This document shows positions 8,728-17,040 of a stretch of DNA of 64,000 bases, piece after piece; positions within the stretch are counted from its first letter, which is position 1; the number at the start of each line of letters is the position of its first letter. Under the pieces are notes generated by a model, which searched no databases, was not told the DNA's origin, and saw only the letters and a list, made by a program, of their open reading frames with translations. The translations under genes and the position numbers were made by a program. The stretch lies in NCBI RefSeq assembly GCF_020819595.1, contig NZ_JAJHNP010000011.1:124001-188000 (forward strand), read 5' to 3'. This DNA is from Streptomyces barringtoniae (GTDB taxonomy: Bacteria > Actinomycetota > Actinomycetes > Streptomycetales > Streptomycetaceae).

Positions 8728-9816
8728 TCACGCACGCCAGTGCGGGTCGTAACCGCTGGTCAGCTTGCGCTTGTTGTGACGCCACTTGGGCTCGTGGTTC
8801 ACCACGTCGTTGGTCAGGCCGCGCAGCCGGCGGACGACGGCTCCGTACGGCTTGACGAGCATGGTCGACAGCGTGCCGCCCGGGGGTTCGTCCATGAACG
8901 GCATGAAGGCGTCGGGGAAGCTGGGCATCGTGCAGCCGATGCAGATGCCGCCGACGTTGGGGCAGCCGCCGATGCCGGCCATCCAGCCGCGCTTGGGCAC
9001 GTTGCAGTTGACGACCGGGCCCCAGCAGCCGACCTTCACCTGGCACTTGGGGGAGTTGTAGTCCTTCGAGAAGTCGGCCTGCTCGTAGTACGCGGCCCGG
9101 TCGCAGCCCTCGTGCACGGTCTTCCCGAACAGCCACTGCGGGCGCAGCATGTGGTCCAGCGGCGGCGGGGGAGCGGCGCCTGCCGCGTGCTGGAGGACCC
9201 AGACGAGGGTCTCCATGAAGTTCTCCGGCTGGATGGGGCAGCCCGGTACGTTGACGATCGGGAGCCCCGACCGCGCCTTGAACTCCCAGCCCAGGTAGTC
9301 CGCGAGGCCCATGCAGCCGGTCGGGTTGCCGGCCATGGCGTGGATGCCGCCGAACGTGGCGCAGGTCCCGGCGGCCACCACCGCCCAGGCTTTGGGCGCG
9401 AGCTGGTCGATCCACCAGTTCAGGGTCTGCGGTTCGCCGGTGTCGGGGTCGTTGCCGAACGACGTCCAGTAGCCGTCGCCCTGAATGATGTTCTGGTTTG
9501 GGATCGAACCCTCGATGACGAGGATGAAAGGCTCCAGCTCGCCCCGTGCCGCGGCACGGTAGGGAGCGAGGAAGTCCTCGCCGCCCAGGCTCGGTGAGAG
9601 CACCTTGTTGACGAGGTTGACCTTCGGCAGGCCCGGGATGAGGCCCAGCACGACGTCCTCGATGGACGGCTGGCCGGCCGCGGTCAGCGACACGGTGTCG
9701 CCGTCGCAGCTCATGCCCTCCGAGATCCAGAGGATGGTGATCTCGTCGAATCCCTTCCGCGCCTCGGCCCTGCTGGGCTCGCCGCGGACATCGGTGGTAC
9801 CGCTCTGTGTGGTCAT
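8728..9816 (-). CDS. hhyS: [NiFe]-hydrogenase small subunit with Asp at the proximal cluster
   Basis: 362 aa electron-transfer subunit. The N-terminus (MTTQSGTTDVRGEPSRAEARK) lacks a twin-arginine signal, so the enzyme is not Tat-exported. The proximal-cluster motif reads EGMSCDGDTVS: C37, then Asp40 where most small subunits have a second Cys. This 3Cys-1Asp ligation is established for the Ralstonia eutropha actinobacterial-type hydrogenase, an O2-tolerant enzyme. The other expected cysteines are there: AAGTCATFGG, VPGCPIQPENF, FGKTVHEGCDR, SPKCQVKVGCWGP, GGICIGCTMPSFPD. The start codon may overlap the stop of a 53-codon frame (ATGA). Confidence 0.95.
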   Translation of the reverse strand: MTTQSGTTDVRGEPSRAEARKGFDEITILWISEGMSCDGDTVSLTAAGQPSIEDVVLGLIPGLPKVNLVNKVLSPSLGGEDFLAPYRAAARGELEPFILVIEGSIPNQNIIQGDGYWTSFGNDPDTGEPQTLNWWIDQLAPKAWAVVAAGTCATFGGIHAMAGNPTGCMGLADYLGWEFKARSGLPIVNVPGCPIQPENFMETLVWVLQHAAGAAPPPPLDHMLRPQWLFGKTVHEGCDRAAYYEQADFSKDYNSPKCQVKVGCWGPVVNCNVPKRGWMAGIGGCPNVGGICIGCTMPSFPDAFMPFMDEPPGGTLSTMLVKPYGAVVRRLRGLTNDVVNHEPKWRHNKRKLTSGYDPHWRA

Positions 9817-9974
9817 CGCTGCGGCCTCCGTCGCTGCCGGTCTGGGAGTCGGTCGTAGGGGACGGCCGGGACCACGGGGGTCCGGGCCCGGGGGCGGCCA
9901 GGGGCGGCGGCGTGATCGCGGACGAACCGCTCGACCGTCGGGTGGTCCTGCCGCGGCGCCTCAGGGGCATCCAT
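9813..9974 (-). CDS. Possible 53-aa ORF between two hydrogenase-operon genes
   Basis: ATG 9974 to TGA 9813 encodes 53 aa (MDAPEAPRQDHPTVERFVRD, then Pro/Arg-rich). It starts inside the end of the 520-aa gene and its stop overlaps the hhyS start (ATGA). It fills an otherwise empty 144-bp gap with overlaps at both ends, the coupling pattern of the whole operon. Codon third positions are mostly G or C. I see no good ribosome-binding site, and no known domain. Confidence 0.4.
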   Translation of the reverse strand: MDAPEAPRQDHPTVERFVRDHAAAPGRPRARTPVVPAVPYDRLPDRQRRRPQR

Positions 9975-11523
9975 CGCACCGTCCCTCCTCCGGCCGGTCG
10001 GCCGGACGCTCGGGGGGCCGCGGGGACTGCGGCCGGGGTGATCGCACCGGACCCGGAACGGGCACGTCCGCGGGGGTGAGCGGCTCCAGCTCGTCGGGCC
10101 GGAAGTAGTGGAAACGGCCGTACCAGCCGTGCAGTTCGGCCGCCGGGTCGTCGTCCACGGTGACGGCCAGGTGCACGCTGCCGTCCACGTCGTGGAAGAC
10201 GGCGGCGACCTGCGCGGTCCGTCCCGTCAGGAACATGTCCTGGGCGTCGGCGCCCCGGACGCGCGGACGCAACCGGACCCGGCTGCCGCCGCCGACGGGC
10301 ACGCCGTCCACGAGCACCGTGTCGGTCGCCGGGGACAGGCCTTCGTCGCCGTCCTCCCGCCACCAGGCGGGCCGCTCCGCGCCGGACCGGGTCCCGGCCG
10401 GGGTCAGGGACCGGATGGTGCCGTGCAGCCGGGCGAAGACCTCCCGGGGCATGGTGTCGACCCGGTCGAGGATCTGCGCCGCCCGTGGATCGGTGGCCCG
10501 CGCCTCGGCCTTCTCCTCGTCGGTCAGCAGCATCGTGCGCAGGGTGAGGATCTCGTCGATCTCCGCCGCGTCGTGCAGATCTCCCGGACTCTCCGGCGCC
10601 ACCTGGGGCCAGTCCGGGAGGATGATCGGTGCGGAGAGCATGACGGCGCCCGTCGTGCCCTGCTGGGGCGGGCCGGCGAGCACGGGGAACGTGAACGCGT
10701 TCCGGCAGCCCCGCGAGTGCCGTGCCAGACCACCGGGCGGATCGATCAGTGAGGCGAACTCCACGCCGTCACCGCCGACGAGGGTGTGCGTGGCGAGAAG
10801 CGCCTGCCGCAGAGCCTCGGTGCGCGGGGCGCGCGGGTCCGTCGCCTCGCCGGTGTTCTCGGTGCGCACCCGCAACCGGTACAGCTCCGGCGCGAGCGGT
10901 TCGGCCTCGACCGTCGTCACCGCCCGCACCTCCCCGCGCCGACGTACCGTCCGCCCGGCCCCGTCCGGCAGGGCCTCGGCATCCGTGCCGGCGGCCGCAC
11001 CCACCGAGGCCGTACGGCCGCCGAGCAGCAACTCCCGCAGCGGCAGCACCAGTTCGCTCTCGCGCGGCACCGCCTCCTCGAACGACAGATGCGCGGCACC
11101 GTCGGCCGTCCGCAACGACTCGACCGGGTGGTAGCGTCCGTCCGGTCCGGCCGCCTCGACCCGCTTGTCCTGCATCTGCAGAAAACGCACCCGCACCCGT
11201 ACGACCGCGTCGGCGCGCGCCGTTCGCAACAGACACTCGGTCTGCTGGTACCAGGAGTCCGCGGAGCCGGAGATCCCCGGCACGACCGGCCCGTCCCGCT
11301 CCACCCAGTCGCGGGGCAGCAGCACGCCGAACTGCCAGCGGACCCGGTTCTTCGGCGAGGACCGGCGGTACGGGTAGAGCAGGTACCCCTCGTAGAGCAC
11401 GGCGTCCGCGACCGCACCGACCTGTGCGAAGGCGCCGTCGGCCGTGCCGAACGGCACCTCTGCGCCACGGCAGTCCAGCACGGCGGGGCTCGCCGCTCCG
11501 CCCCCGCCGGTTTCCTCGGACAT
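9961..11523 (-). CDS. Conserved protein at the head of the hydrogenase operon
   Basis: 520 aa from ATG 11523 with a strong GAGGAGG ribosome-binding site. No signal peptide or membrane segment. I recognise no named domain. The N-terminal half has VLYEGYLLYPYRRSSPKNRVRWQFG, and the middle has LLATHTLVGGDGVEFASLIDPP. The C-terminal half ends with a small beta-rich segment (FHDVDGSVHLAVTVDDDP, YGRFHYFRPDELEPL) and a Pro/Arg tail closing CDGCP. It is the first gene of the operon containing hhyS and hhyL, so a role in assembly or regulation of that hydrogenase is likely but unproven. Confidence 0.85.
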   Translation of the reverse strand: MSEETGGGGAASPAVLDCRGAEVPFGTADGAFAQVGAVADAVLYEGYLLYPYRRSSPKNRVRWQFGVLLPRDWVERDGPVVPGISGSADSWYQQTECLLRTARADAVVRVRVRFLQMQDKRVEAAGPDGRYHPVESLRTADGAAHLSFEEAVPRESELVLPLRELLLGGRTASVGAAAGTDAEALPDGAGRTVRRRGEVRAVTTVEAEPLAPELYRLRVRTENTGEATDPRAPRTEALRQALLATHTLVGGDGVEFASLIDPPGGLARHSRGCRNAFTFPVLAGPPQQGTTGAVMLSAPIILPDWPQVAPESPGDLHDAAEIDEILTLRTMLLTDEEKAEARATDPRAAQILDRVDTMPREVFARLHGTIRSLTPAGTRSGAERPAWWREDGDEGLSPATDTVLVDGVPVGGGSRVRLRPRVRGADAQDMFLTGRTAQVAAVFHDVDGSVHLAVTVDDDPAAELHGWYGRFHYFRPDELEPLTPADVPVPGPVRSPRPQSPRPPERPADRPEEGRCDGCP

Positions 11524-11741
11524 GCCGCCTCCTCATCGCAGGGCTCTCCTGCGCGCACTCCTTCCACCACCGTCACACCGGTCACGGAGCCTCGCCCCTC
11601 CGGCGCACGCCGATTGCGCCGCGCGGGGGACGACGAGGGTCCGAGAGGGCTTTCCGGCACGGGGACTCCGTGCGCTCCGGCCGCTGCCGCCAGTCGGGCC
11701 GCCTGCGCACCAAGTCGGTCAGGGGAGGCTTCCCTGGCCTG

Positions 11742-12010
11742 TCACGCCCGTCGCGCGAGGTCCAGGCAGCAGCGGACGAAGTCCTGTACGGCCGGATTGC
11801 GGTCGTCGGCCGGGGCCCGGGCCACGCCCACCCGCGTCGGGCTCACTCCCGTGACCGGCCGGTACACCACACCGGGGCGGGAGTGGAACCGCGCGGCGGA
11901 CTCGGGGGCGAGGGCGATGCCGTACCCGTCGGCGACGGCACTCGGCCAGTCGTCGGGCTGTCCGGTGACCGCCCCGGCACGCATGTGCGGGCGCGGGCCT
12001 TCCGCGACAT
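11742..12010 (-). pseudogene. LysR-family regulator remnant (C-terminal part of effector domain)
   Basis: The leftward frame ending at TGA 11742 reads GAVTGQPDDWPSAVADGYGI, ALAPESAARFHSRPGVVYRP, then SPTRVGVARAPADDRNPAVQDFVRCCLDLARRA. This is the standard C-terminal end of a LysR substrate-binding domain. No helix-turn-helix or first lobe is found upstream; instead the SpoIIE gene ends at 12091. It is therefore a truncated remnant of about 85 codons, cut at its 5' side. Confidence 0.7.
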
Positions 12011-12090
12011 CGGCTTCCCCGGCCTGTTCCTCGCGCCGGCGGCAGGAGCGCCGGCACTCGCGGCCGTCCGGTGACCGGCGGGCGGCGACG

Positions 12091-13296
12091 TCACGGCAAC
12101 CACTCCAGTGCGACCAAGGCCGCGTCGTCGCCGAGGTCGCCGCGGACGTGGTGCAGCAGGTCGCGGCGGAGGGCGGCCACCATCGCCTCCAGCGGCCGGC
12201 CGGCGTGCGCACGCAGGTGTGCGGTCAGGTCGTGGAAGCGCCCGCTCCGGTCGCGGGCCTCGATGAAGCCGTCGGTGTACAGCACGAGACGGTCGCCCGG
12301 CACGAACGGCACGGTCCGGGCCACGGGTGGCACGGCCAGCAGGTCGCCGAGGCCGAGCGGCGCACCGGGCTGGTCGGGCTCGTACGGCCGTACCTCGCCG
12401 GAGTGGACGACGTACGGCTCCGGGTGGCCGCAGTGCACGATCCGGGCCACGGTCTCGCCGGGCGGGAACTCCACCAGGAGCGCCGTCGCGAACCGCTCCG
12501 CGAACAGGGCGGCCGTGCCGGGGCCACCTGTCCTGCCGCCCTCCGGTGTGCCGTCCAGCGCGGCGATGTGCCGGCGTGCCCGTTCGTCCAGTCGCTCCGC
12601 CACCTTCGTCAACGAGGGCTCCTGGTGGGCGAGTTCACGGAACGCGCCGAGCAGGGTCGCCGAGGCGCCGACGGCCTCCAGACCCTTGCCCCGTACGTCG
12701 CCGATCACGAGCCGGGTGCCGTACGGCGTGGGCAGTGCCTCGTAGAAGTCGCCGCCGATGTGCGCCTCCGACTCGGCCGGCAGATACACACCGCTCAGCG
12801 CGAGCGAGCCGATGCGGAGGGGGAGTGGGTGCATCAGGGCGCGCTGCGCGGTCTCGGCGACGGAGCGGACCCGGCTGAGCTGCCGTTCCCTGCGCTGTCG
12901 CAGGGAGCACGCGGCCAGCGAGGTGAGTCCGACCACGAACAGGCTGCCGAGGGTGACGCCCGCGTCCGGGTGTCCGTAACTGCCGGCGTCCCACTGGAGC
13001 AGCGCCGTGATCACGATCGCGGCGCAGCCGAGCGCCGCCGTCGCGCGGCACGGGAGCAGCGCGGCGGCCAGCACCGGGACGGCGGCCATCACCGGTGAGA
13101 CGTGCAGCCAGTCGGGGGTGAGCAGATCGGTGAGGGCGACGACCACCATGAGCAGCACGGGGGCCGCGGCCGGCAGGGCGCGGGAACCGGTGGCGCGGCT
13201 CCAGGGCGACGGCGGGCGTCGCGTCGGCTGCCGGTGCGCGGGCTCGGCGTGGTGCTCGGTGGTGGGGTCCTGGAGATCGCTGGTGTGAGAGGTCAT
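12091..13296 (-). CDS. SpoIIE-type PP2C protein phosphatase, membrane-anchored
   Basis: 401 aa from ATG 13296, which overlaps the stop of the upstream membrane-protein gene (ATGA). After a 45-aa basic/Pro lead there are several hydrophobic helices (LPAAAPVLLMVVVALTDLL, VMAAVPVLAAALL, TLGSLFVVGLTSLAACSL), then a linker (RQRRERQLSRVRSVAETAQRAL) and the phosphatase domain (about 170-400). Metal-binding signatures are GGDFYEALPTPYG, VIGDVRGKGLEAV, RLVLYTDGFIEARD and GDDAALVALEW. Such enzymes dephosphorylate anti-sigma-factor antagonists. No partner anti-sigma gene is adjacent. Confidence 0.9.
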   Translation of the reverse strand: MTSHTSDLQDPTTEHHAEPAHRQPTRRPPSPWSRATGSRALPAAAPVLLMVVVALTDLLTPDWLHVSPVMAAVPVLAAALLPCRATAALGCAAIVITALLQWDAGSYGHPDAGVTLGSLFVVGLTSLAACSLRQRRERQLSRVRSVAETAQRALMHPLPLRIGSLALSGVYLPAESEAHIGGDFYEALPTPYGTRLVIGDVRGKGLEAVGASATLLGAFRELAHQEPSLTKVAERLDERARRHIAALDGTPEGGRTGGPGTAALFAERFATALLVEFPPGETVARIVHCGHPEPYVVHSGEVRPYEPDQPGAPLGLGDLLAVPPVARTVPFVPGDRLVLYTDGFIEARDRSGRFHDLTAHLRAHAGRPLEAMVAALRRDLLHHVRGDLGDDAALVALEWLP

Positions 13297-14393
13297 CGTC
13301 GCGGTGAGGGCCGTAGCGGGTCGAGGAGCCGGTGGGATCGGGCGGGCGGAGCGGGCGCGGGCGACGACAGGCACGTCAGGGCCGACTCCAGGGGGCGCAG
13401 GAGGGGCCGGTCCGTGGCGGCCCGGTCCGGGGGATCGCAGCCGGGGGCGCCGAGCCGGGCCAGGGCCTGGCGTGCGGCGGGCAGGGCGGGGTGCGGCCGG
13501 CCGCCCCGGCACGAGTAGGCGCACAGGGCGGTCGTCCGCAGCAGGCGGGCGTACGGCTGCGTGAACGCCGGGCCGGAGCGGGAGTCCTCGGCCGCGTCGG
13601 GGTGCACGTCGAGGAGCCGGCCGGTCGCAGTCACCTGCCCGGCCACGTCCGTCAGCGTGCCCAGCACCCGGTCGTCCAGATGCCATCGGCGGCGCCGGGC
13701 CGTCGGCCGGACGTTCCAGCGCAGGCTCTCGTGCGCTTCGCCCACGGCGGTGCGGGCACGGGTCAGCGCCCTGCCGAGGTCGTCCTCCCAGGCCGGGCCG
13801 AGTACGGTCCGCGGCCGCTCCTGCCGTACGACCGCGTCGGCCAGGCCGTCGAGGGACCGGGCGACCAGCAGGCGCAGCTCCTCCAGCGCCCGCTCGGCGG
13901 AGCGCACGCGGACGGCGGGGAACAGCAGCACGCTGCACGCCAGCCCGAAGGCGAGGCCCAGCACCATCTCCGCGAGATGGGCGGCGAGCTCATCGGGGTG
14001 CCGGCCACGGACCAGGGCGAAGGCGATCAGCGCGGTCGTGGGGACGTGCAGGCCGTGGTGACCGAGGAATCCGTGCCGCGCCAGCAGCACGGAGGCGAAG
14101 ACGACGACCGCCAGGCCCGCCATGCCGGGCTCGGCGTACAGCGCGCCGGGTACGGCGAGGAGGACGCCCATCAGGCATCCGGCGGCGTAGCGGGTGGCGG
14201 CGGAGACCGTGGCCGCCGCCGTCGTCTCCACGATGAGGACAGCGGCGACGGCGCCCGCGTAGGGGTCGGGGATGTGCAGCAGTCGCGCGCAGGTCTGCCA
14301 GGTCAGGCCCGCCGCGACGGTCGCGCGTGCGGCCTCGGCGCCGCCGGCCCGTCCGATCCGCGCCAAGAGCGTGGACAGCCGTGATCTGTGCAT
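13293..14393 (-). CDS. FUSC / aromatic-acid-exporter-like membrane protein
   Basis: 366 aa from ATG 14393 (MHRSRLSTLLARIG); the frame is open 93 bp further up but without homology-like content. The N-terminal half has about five or six membrane helices (TVAAGLTWQTCARLL, AGAVAAVLIVETTAAATVSA, GCLMGVLLAVPGALY, GLAVVVFASVLLA, LAEMVLGLAFGLACSVLLF). The C-terminal half is a soluble helical region. This layout matches the FUSC/ArAE family of putative efflux proteins. The stop overlaps the start of the SpoIIE gene, so the two are co-translated. Substrate unknown. Confidence 0.8.
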   Translation of the reverse strand: MHRSRLSTLLARIGRAGGAEAARATVAAGLTWQTCARLLHIPDPYAGAVAAVLIVETTAAATVSAATRYAAGCLMGVLLAVPGALYAEPGMAGLAVVVFASVLLARHGFLGHHGLHVPTTALIAFALVRGRHPDELAAHLAEMVLGLAFGLACSVLLFPAVRVRSAERALEELRLLVARSLDGLADAVVRQERPRTVLGPAWEDDLGRALTRARTAVGEAHESLRWNVRPTARRRRWHLDDRVLGTLTDVAGQVTATGRLLDVHPDAAEDSRSGPAFTQPYARLLRTTALCAYSCRGGRPHPALPAARQALARLGAPGCDPPDRAATDRPLLRPLESALTCLSSPAPAPPARSHRLLDPLRPSPRR

Positions 14394-14642
14394 GCCTCGT
14401 GCGTCCCCATTCCCGTCTGTCGCGCTCGGATCCCGTCGGCCGGGCAAGGCCGCCCAGGATAATCGGACAAATGGGGCGGGAGGCAAATAAGGGATATGTG
14501 GAGATGATCGTGGTGTGCCTTATCCGTGGCCTGTTCAAGTCTCAATGAACCGGGCCTTGTTCGACCCTCTGTCAGGCGGGCCTCACGACCCGTAAACTGC
14601 GGGTCCGCAGCCATGGGGGCGCTGCTGACGGGGGGAGCGGTC

Positions 14643-16217
14643 ATGTCCGGAAGTCCGTACGGCCCGAGCCAGGGATTCGCGGGGCCGCCGCTGCCGCCCA
14701 TGCCGTCGAGCCCGCCACCCGCACCCCCGGACGCCTGGCGCGCCACCGCGGTCGCCCTGCTCAACCTCAGCGGTCTCGGCCTCGGGTACGCGCTGCTGCG
14801 GCGCTGGGTGCTCATGGCCCTGTGCTGGACGGCGACCGCCGTGCTGCTGCTCGTGGCGGTGCCCGCCGACGCCGACGGCGTCCCGGGCGCCGCCCTCGCC
14901 GGCTACGCCGCGGTCCTGCTGCTCGCCGCCCTCCACGGCGCCCTCGCCGGACTGCGCACCCGGCTCGCCCGGCCGGCCGGAGCGCCGCTCGCCCTGCTGC
15001 TGGGCGTGCTGCTGCTCGCCGTACCGGCGGGTGGCGCCCTCTGGTACCGGAACGCCCACCACGAGGCCGTGGAACAGGCGCTGCTCGACCGCCTCGACAA
15101 GGCCGACCACCTGGTGGCGACGAGCGGCCACAAGTCGTTCACCGCCGCCGAGTCGGACTACCGGTCGGCGCTGGAGGTCTACCGCGACCTCGCTGAGCAC
15201 CACTCGGGCTCCCGCGCGGCCCGGCGGCTCCCCGACAGCCTGCATACCTACTACACGACCGTCGGCGCGGCCTACGGCCACCAGGAGTACTGCGACGCCA
15301 TCGAGCCGCTGAAGTACCTGCGCACGGTGCCCGACACCATGCCCAAGGACCAGCTCGGATCTCTGGCCCGCTGGCCGGACGACCGGCTCGCGGCCTCCCT
15401 GTACGAGTGCGGGGCCCAGGGCCTCACGGCCGGCGGGACGGACTGGGACACACGCTTCGGCGACCTGCTGAACACCTTCCCGCGGTCCGCGGCGGCGACC
15501 AAGGTCCCGACCGCCCTCGACGCGGCCGTGCAACGGGCGGAGAAGGCCGTCGGCGGGAGCCAACCCTGCACGGCCGTGGCGCAGTTGCGCGACCTGGACA
15601 CCCGGATCGGCGGACTGTCGAAGTCCTCGGGCGACGCGGACGGCACGCTCGCCAAGGCCGCCGGGCGCGCCGGCCGCAGCGGCGACGCGGGGGAGTACGC
15701 CTGCGGCGTCGACCAGTACAAGGACGGCGACTTCGAGGCCGCCCAGAAGACCATGGGGCAGTTCGCCGCCGGCAACGGCAACGACGAGAACCGCGCCCGC
15801 GCCAAGAAGATCGCCATCGCCGCCGAGGTCGCCCAGACGCTCCCGAAGGCCGGCAGAAACCTGCCCACCACCGCCTCCGGCGGCAGCATCTCCGTCACGG
15901 TGAAGAACGACAGCCCGCACGACATCACCGTGCTCTACACCGGCCCGGTCACCGGCAGCTTCACCCTCAAGGGCTGCGGCGACTGCAAGGCGTACACGCT
16001 CGCCGACACCCTGGTGACCGGCTTCAAGCCGTGCAGCGACAGCGGCAGGAACTACCCGCAGCGCACCATCAGCCTCCCGGCGGGCACCACTTACTTCGTG
16101 CACAAGCCGAACGGCGGCAGCACCGCGTCCCCGGCCTCCGACACGGCCAAGCTGCGCCCCGGCTACATCTACACGGAGTGCGCCTACACGACCCAGACGT
16201 TCGGGTCAGGTATCTGA
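14643..16217 (+). CDS. Large membrane protein with extracellular lipoprotein-like tail
   Basis: 524 aa from ATG 14643, chosen because GGGGGAG lies just before it; an upstream in-frame ATG at 14613 lacks this. A Pro/Gly-rich N-terminus is followed by four hydrophobic helices (about 45-140: ATAVALLNLSGLGLGYALL, VLMALCWTATAVLLLVAVP, LAGYAAVLLLAALHGALAGL, PLALLLGVLLLAVPAGGALW). The remaining 380 residues look extracellular: helical repeats like short TPRs (TAAESDYRSALEVYRDLAEH; CGVDQYKDGDFEAAQKTMGQ) and a C-terminal beta domain with CGDCKAY and paired cysteines. No named family recognised. Confidence 0.8.
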   Translation: MSGSPYGPSQGFAGPPLPPMPSSPPPAPPDAWRATAVALLNLSGLGLGYALLRRWVLMALCWTATAVLLLVAVPADADGVPGAALAGYAAVLLLAALHGALAGLRTRLARPAGAPLALLLGVLLLAVPAGGALWYRNAHHEAVEQALLDRLDKADHLVATSGHKSFTAAESDYRSALEVYRDLAEHHSGSRAARRLPDSLHTYYTTVGAAYGHQEYCDAIEPLKYLRTVPDTMPKDQLGSLARWPDDRLAASLYECGAQGLTAGGTDWDTRFGDLLNTFPRSAAATKVPTALDAAVQRAEKAVGGSQPCTAVAQLRDLDTRIGGLSKSSGDADGTLAKAAGRAGRSGDAGEYACGVDQYKDGDFEAAQKTMGQFAAGNGNDENRARAKKIAIAAEVAQTLPKAGRNLPTTASGGSISVTVKNDSPHDITVLYTGPVTGSFTLKGCGDCKAYTLADTLVTGFKPCSDSGRNYPQRTISLPAGTTYFVHKPNGGSTASPASDTAKLRPGYIYTECAYTTQTFGSGI

Positions 16218-16220
16218 CCG

Positions 16221-16244
16221 ACCGGCCGGAGAGCCCCGGCCGGT
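16221..16244. terminator. Hairpin terminator after the 524-aa membrane protein gene
   Basis: ACCGGCCGG (16221-16229) pairs perfectly with CCGGCCGGT (16236-16244) across a 6-nt loop, followed by TTGTTCC. It starts 4 bp after the stop codon at 16217. Confidence 0.7.
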
Positions 16245-16382
16245 TGTTCCCGCCCAGCCCGGCGCCGTACGACCCCGAGCGCTCCCGCGCCTGACCGCAC
16301 TGTTTTGCCGGCAGCCTGTCCGGCACGGCGACTGCCCGGAGCGACAGGGGAGGCCCCGTGCACGTCGGGCGGGGCCGGCGCC

Positions 16383-16796
16383 TCAGCCGGCCGTATTGTC
16401 GACGCGCATGCGCACCTGCTCCTCCAGGCGCCGCAGACTGCCGTCCAGGGCGTTGAACACCGCCTCCTCGCCGGGATCATGGCCGGGGTCGAAGAACGAC
16501 AGGTGCACGGTCACCTCGCTGGCCCCGCTGCCGATGCCGGACACCTGCAGCCAGCCGGTGTAGCTGCCCTGCTCCCGAGTGCCCCACTCCAGGCGCATCT
16601 GGTCGGGCCGGGCCCGGAGCAGGGCGGCCATGTCCTGCCCGGAGCGGTCCTCGTGGACCGTGACGGACGGCGGCTCCTCGGCCTCCACATGGAGGTCGCG
16701 CGGAAGCCATGCGTCGAGCTGGCCGACGTTGGCGGCCTGGTCGAAGACCTGCTCGGGCTGTGCGGGCATCGCTCGGGACCATTCGTACTCGGTCAT
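16383..16796 (-). CDS. SRPBCC (START-like) ligand-binding protein
   Basis: 137 aa beginning MTEYEWSRAMPAQPEQVFDQAANVGQLDAWLP, the usual opening of polyketide-cyclase/dehydrase-like SRPBCC proteins. It is followed by alternating strands (MRLEWGTREQGSYTGWLQV, ASEVTVHLSFFD) and a closing helix (EAVFNALDGSLRRLEEQVRMRV). The full fold of about 135 aa is present. No signal peptide. It is a single gene, divergent from the secreted phosphoesterase. Ligand unknown. Confidence 0.85.
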   Translation of the reverse strand: MTEYEWSRAMPAQPEQVFDQAANVGQLDAWLPRDLHVEAEEPPSVTVHEDRSGQDMAALLRARPDQMRLEWGTREQGSYTGWLQVSGIGSGASEVTVHLSFFDPGHDPGEEAVFNALDGSLRRLEEQVRMRVDNTAG

Positions 16797-16901
16797 GGTG
16801 ACACCGCCCTCCGCTCGGAAGTCCTACCCCGACCGCGTGCCCCTTCCGCGGCGACCGAAAAGCCGACGGCCGCCTCGCCCGGCCGGACCGCATGCTCCGC
16901 G

Positions 16902-16919
16902 AACTTGTCTGGTCAAGTT
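16902..16919. promoter_or_regulatory. Inverted repeat in divergent promoter region
   Basis: AACTTG-N6-CAAGTT (perfect 6-bp arms) lies in the 244-bp gap between the SRPBCC gene (starting 16796, leftward) and the phosphoesterase gene (17041, rightward). The site could serve either gene. No adjacent regulator gene identifies the binding protein. Confidence 0.4.
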
Positions 16920-17040
16920 TGGCCGCGGTTCTTCCGCCCGACAGCCACGACAAGTAGTCATGTCCTGTTCGTTGCGCACAGTCAGGCCGTGCGGGTGCCG
17001 CCCGTCACGGCATTCTCCTCAACGGGATGAGGTACCACGT

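Noticed and set aside
6868..9597. A 909-codon open frame on the plus strand across the hydrogenase subunits
   Set aside because: It is antisense to hhyL and hhyS, which have unambiguous catalytic motifs. Long antisense frames are usual at this G+C, and the translation has no domain.
10786..13098. A 770-codon plus-strand frame opposite the 520-aa and SpoIIE genes
   Set aside because: Antisense shadow without a ribosome-binding site or domain.
16880..17040. A PHO box ahead of the secreted phosphoesterase
   Set aside because: I looked for tandem GTTCACC-like 11-mers and found only isolated weak matches such as GGTCAAGTTTG.
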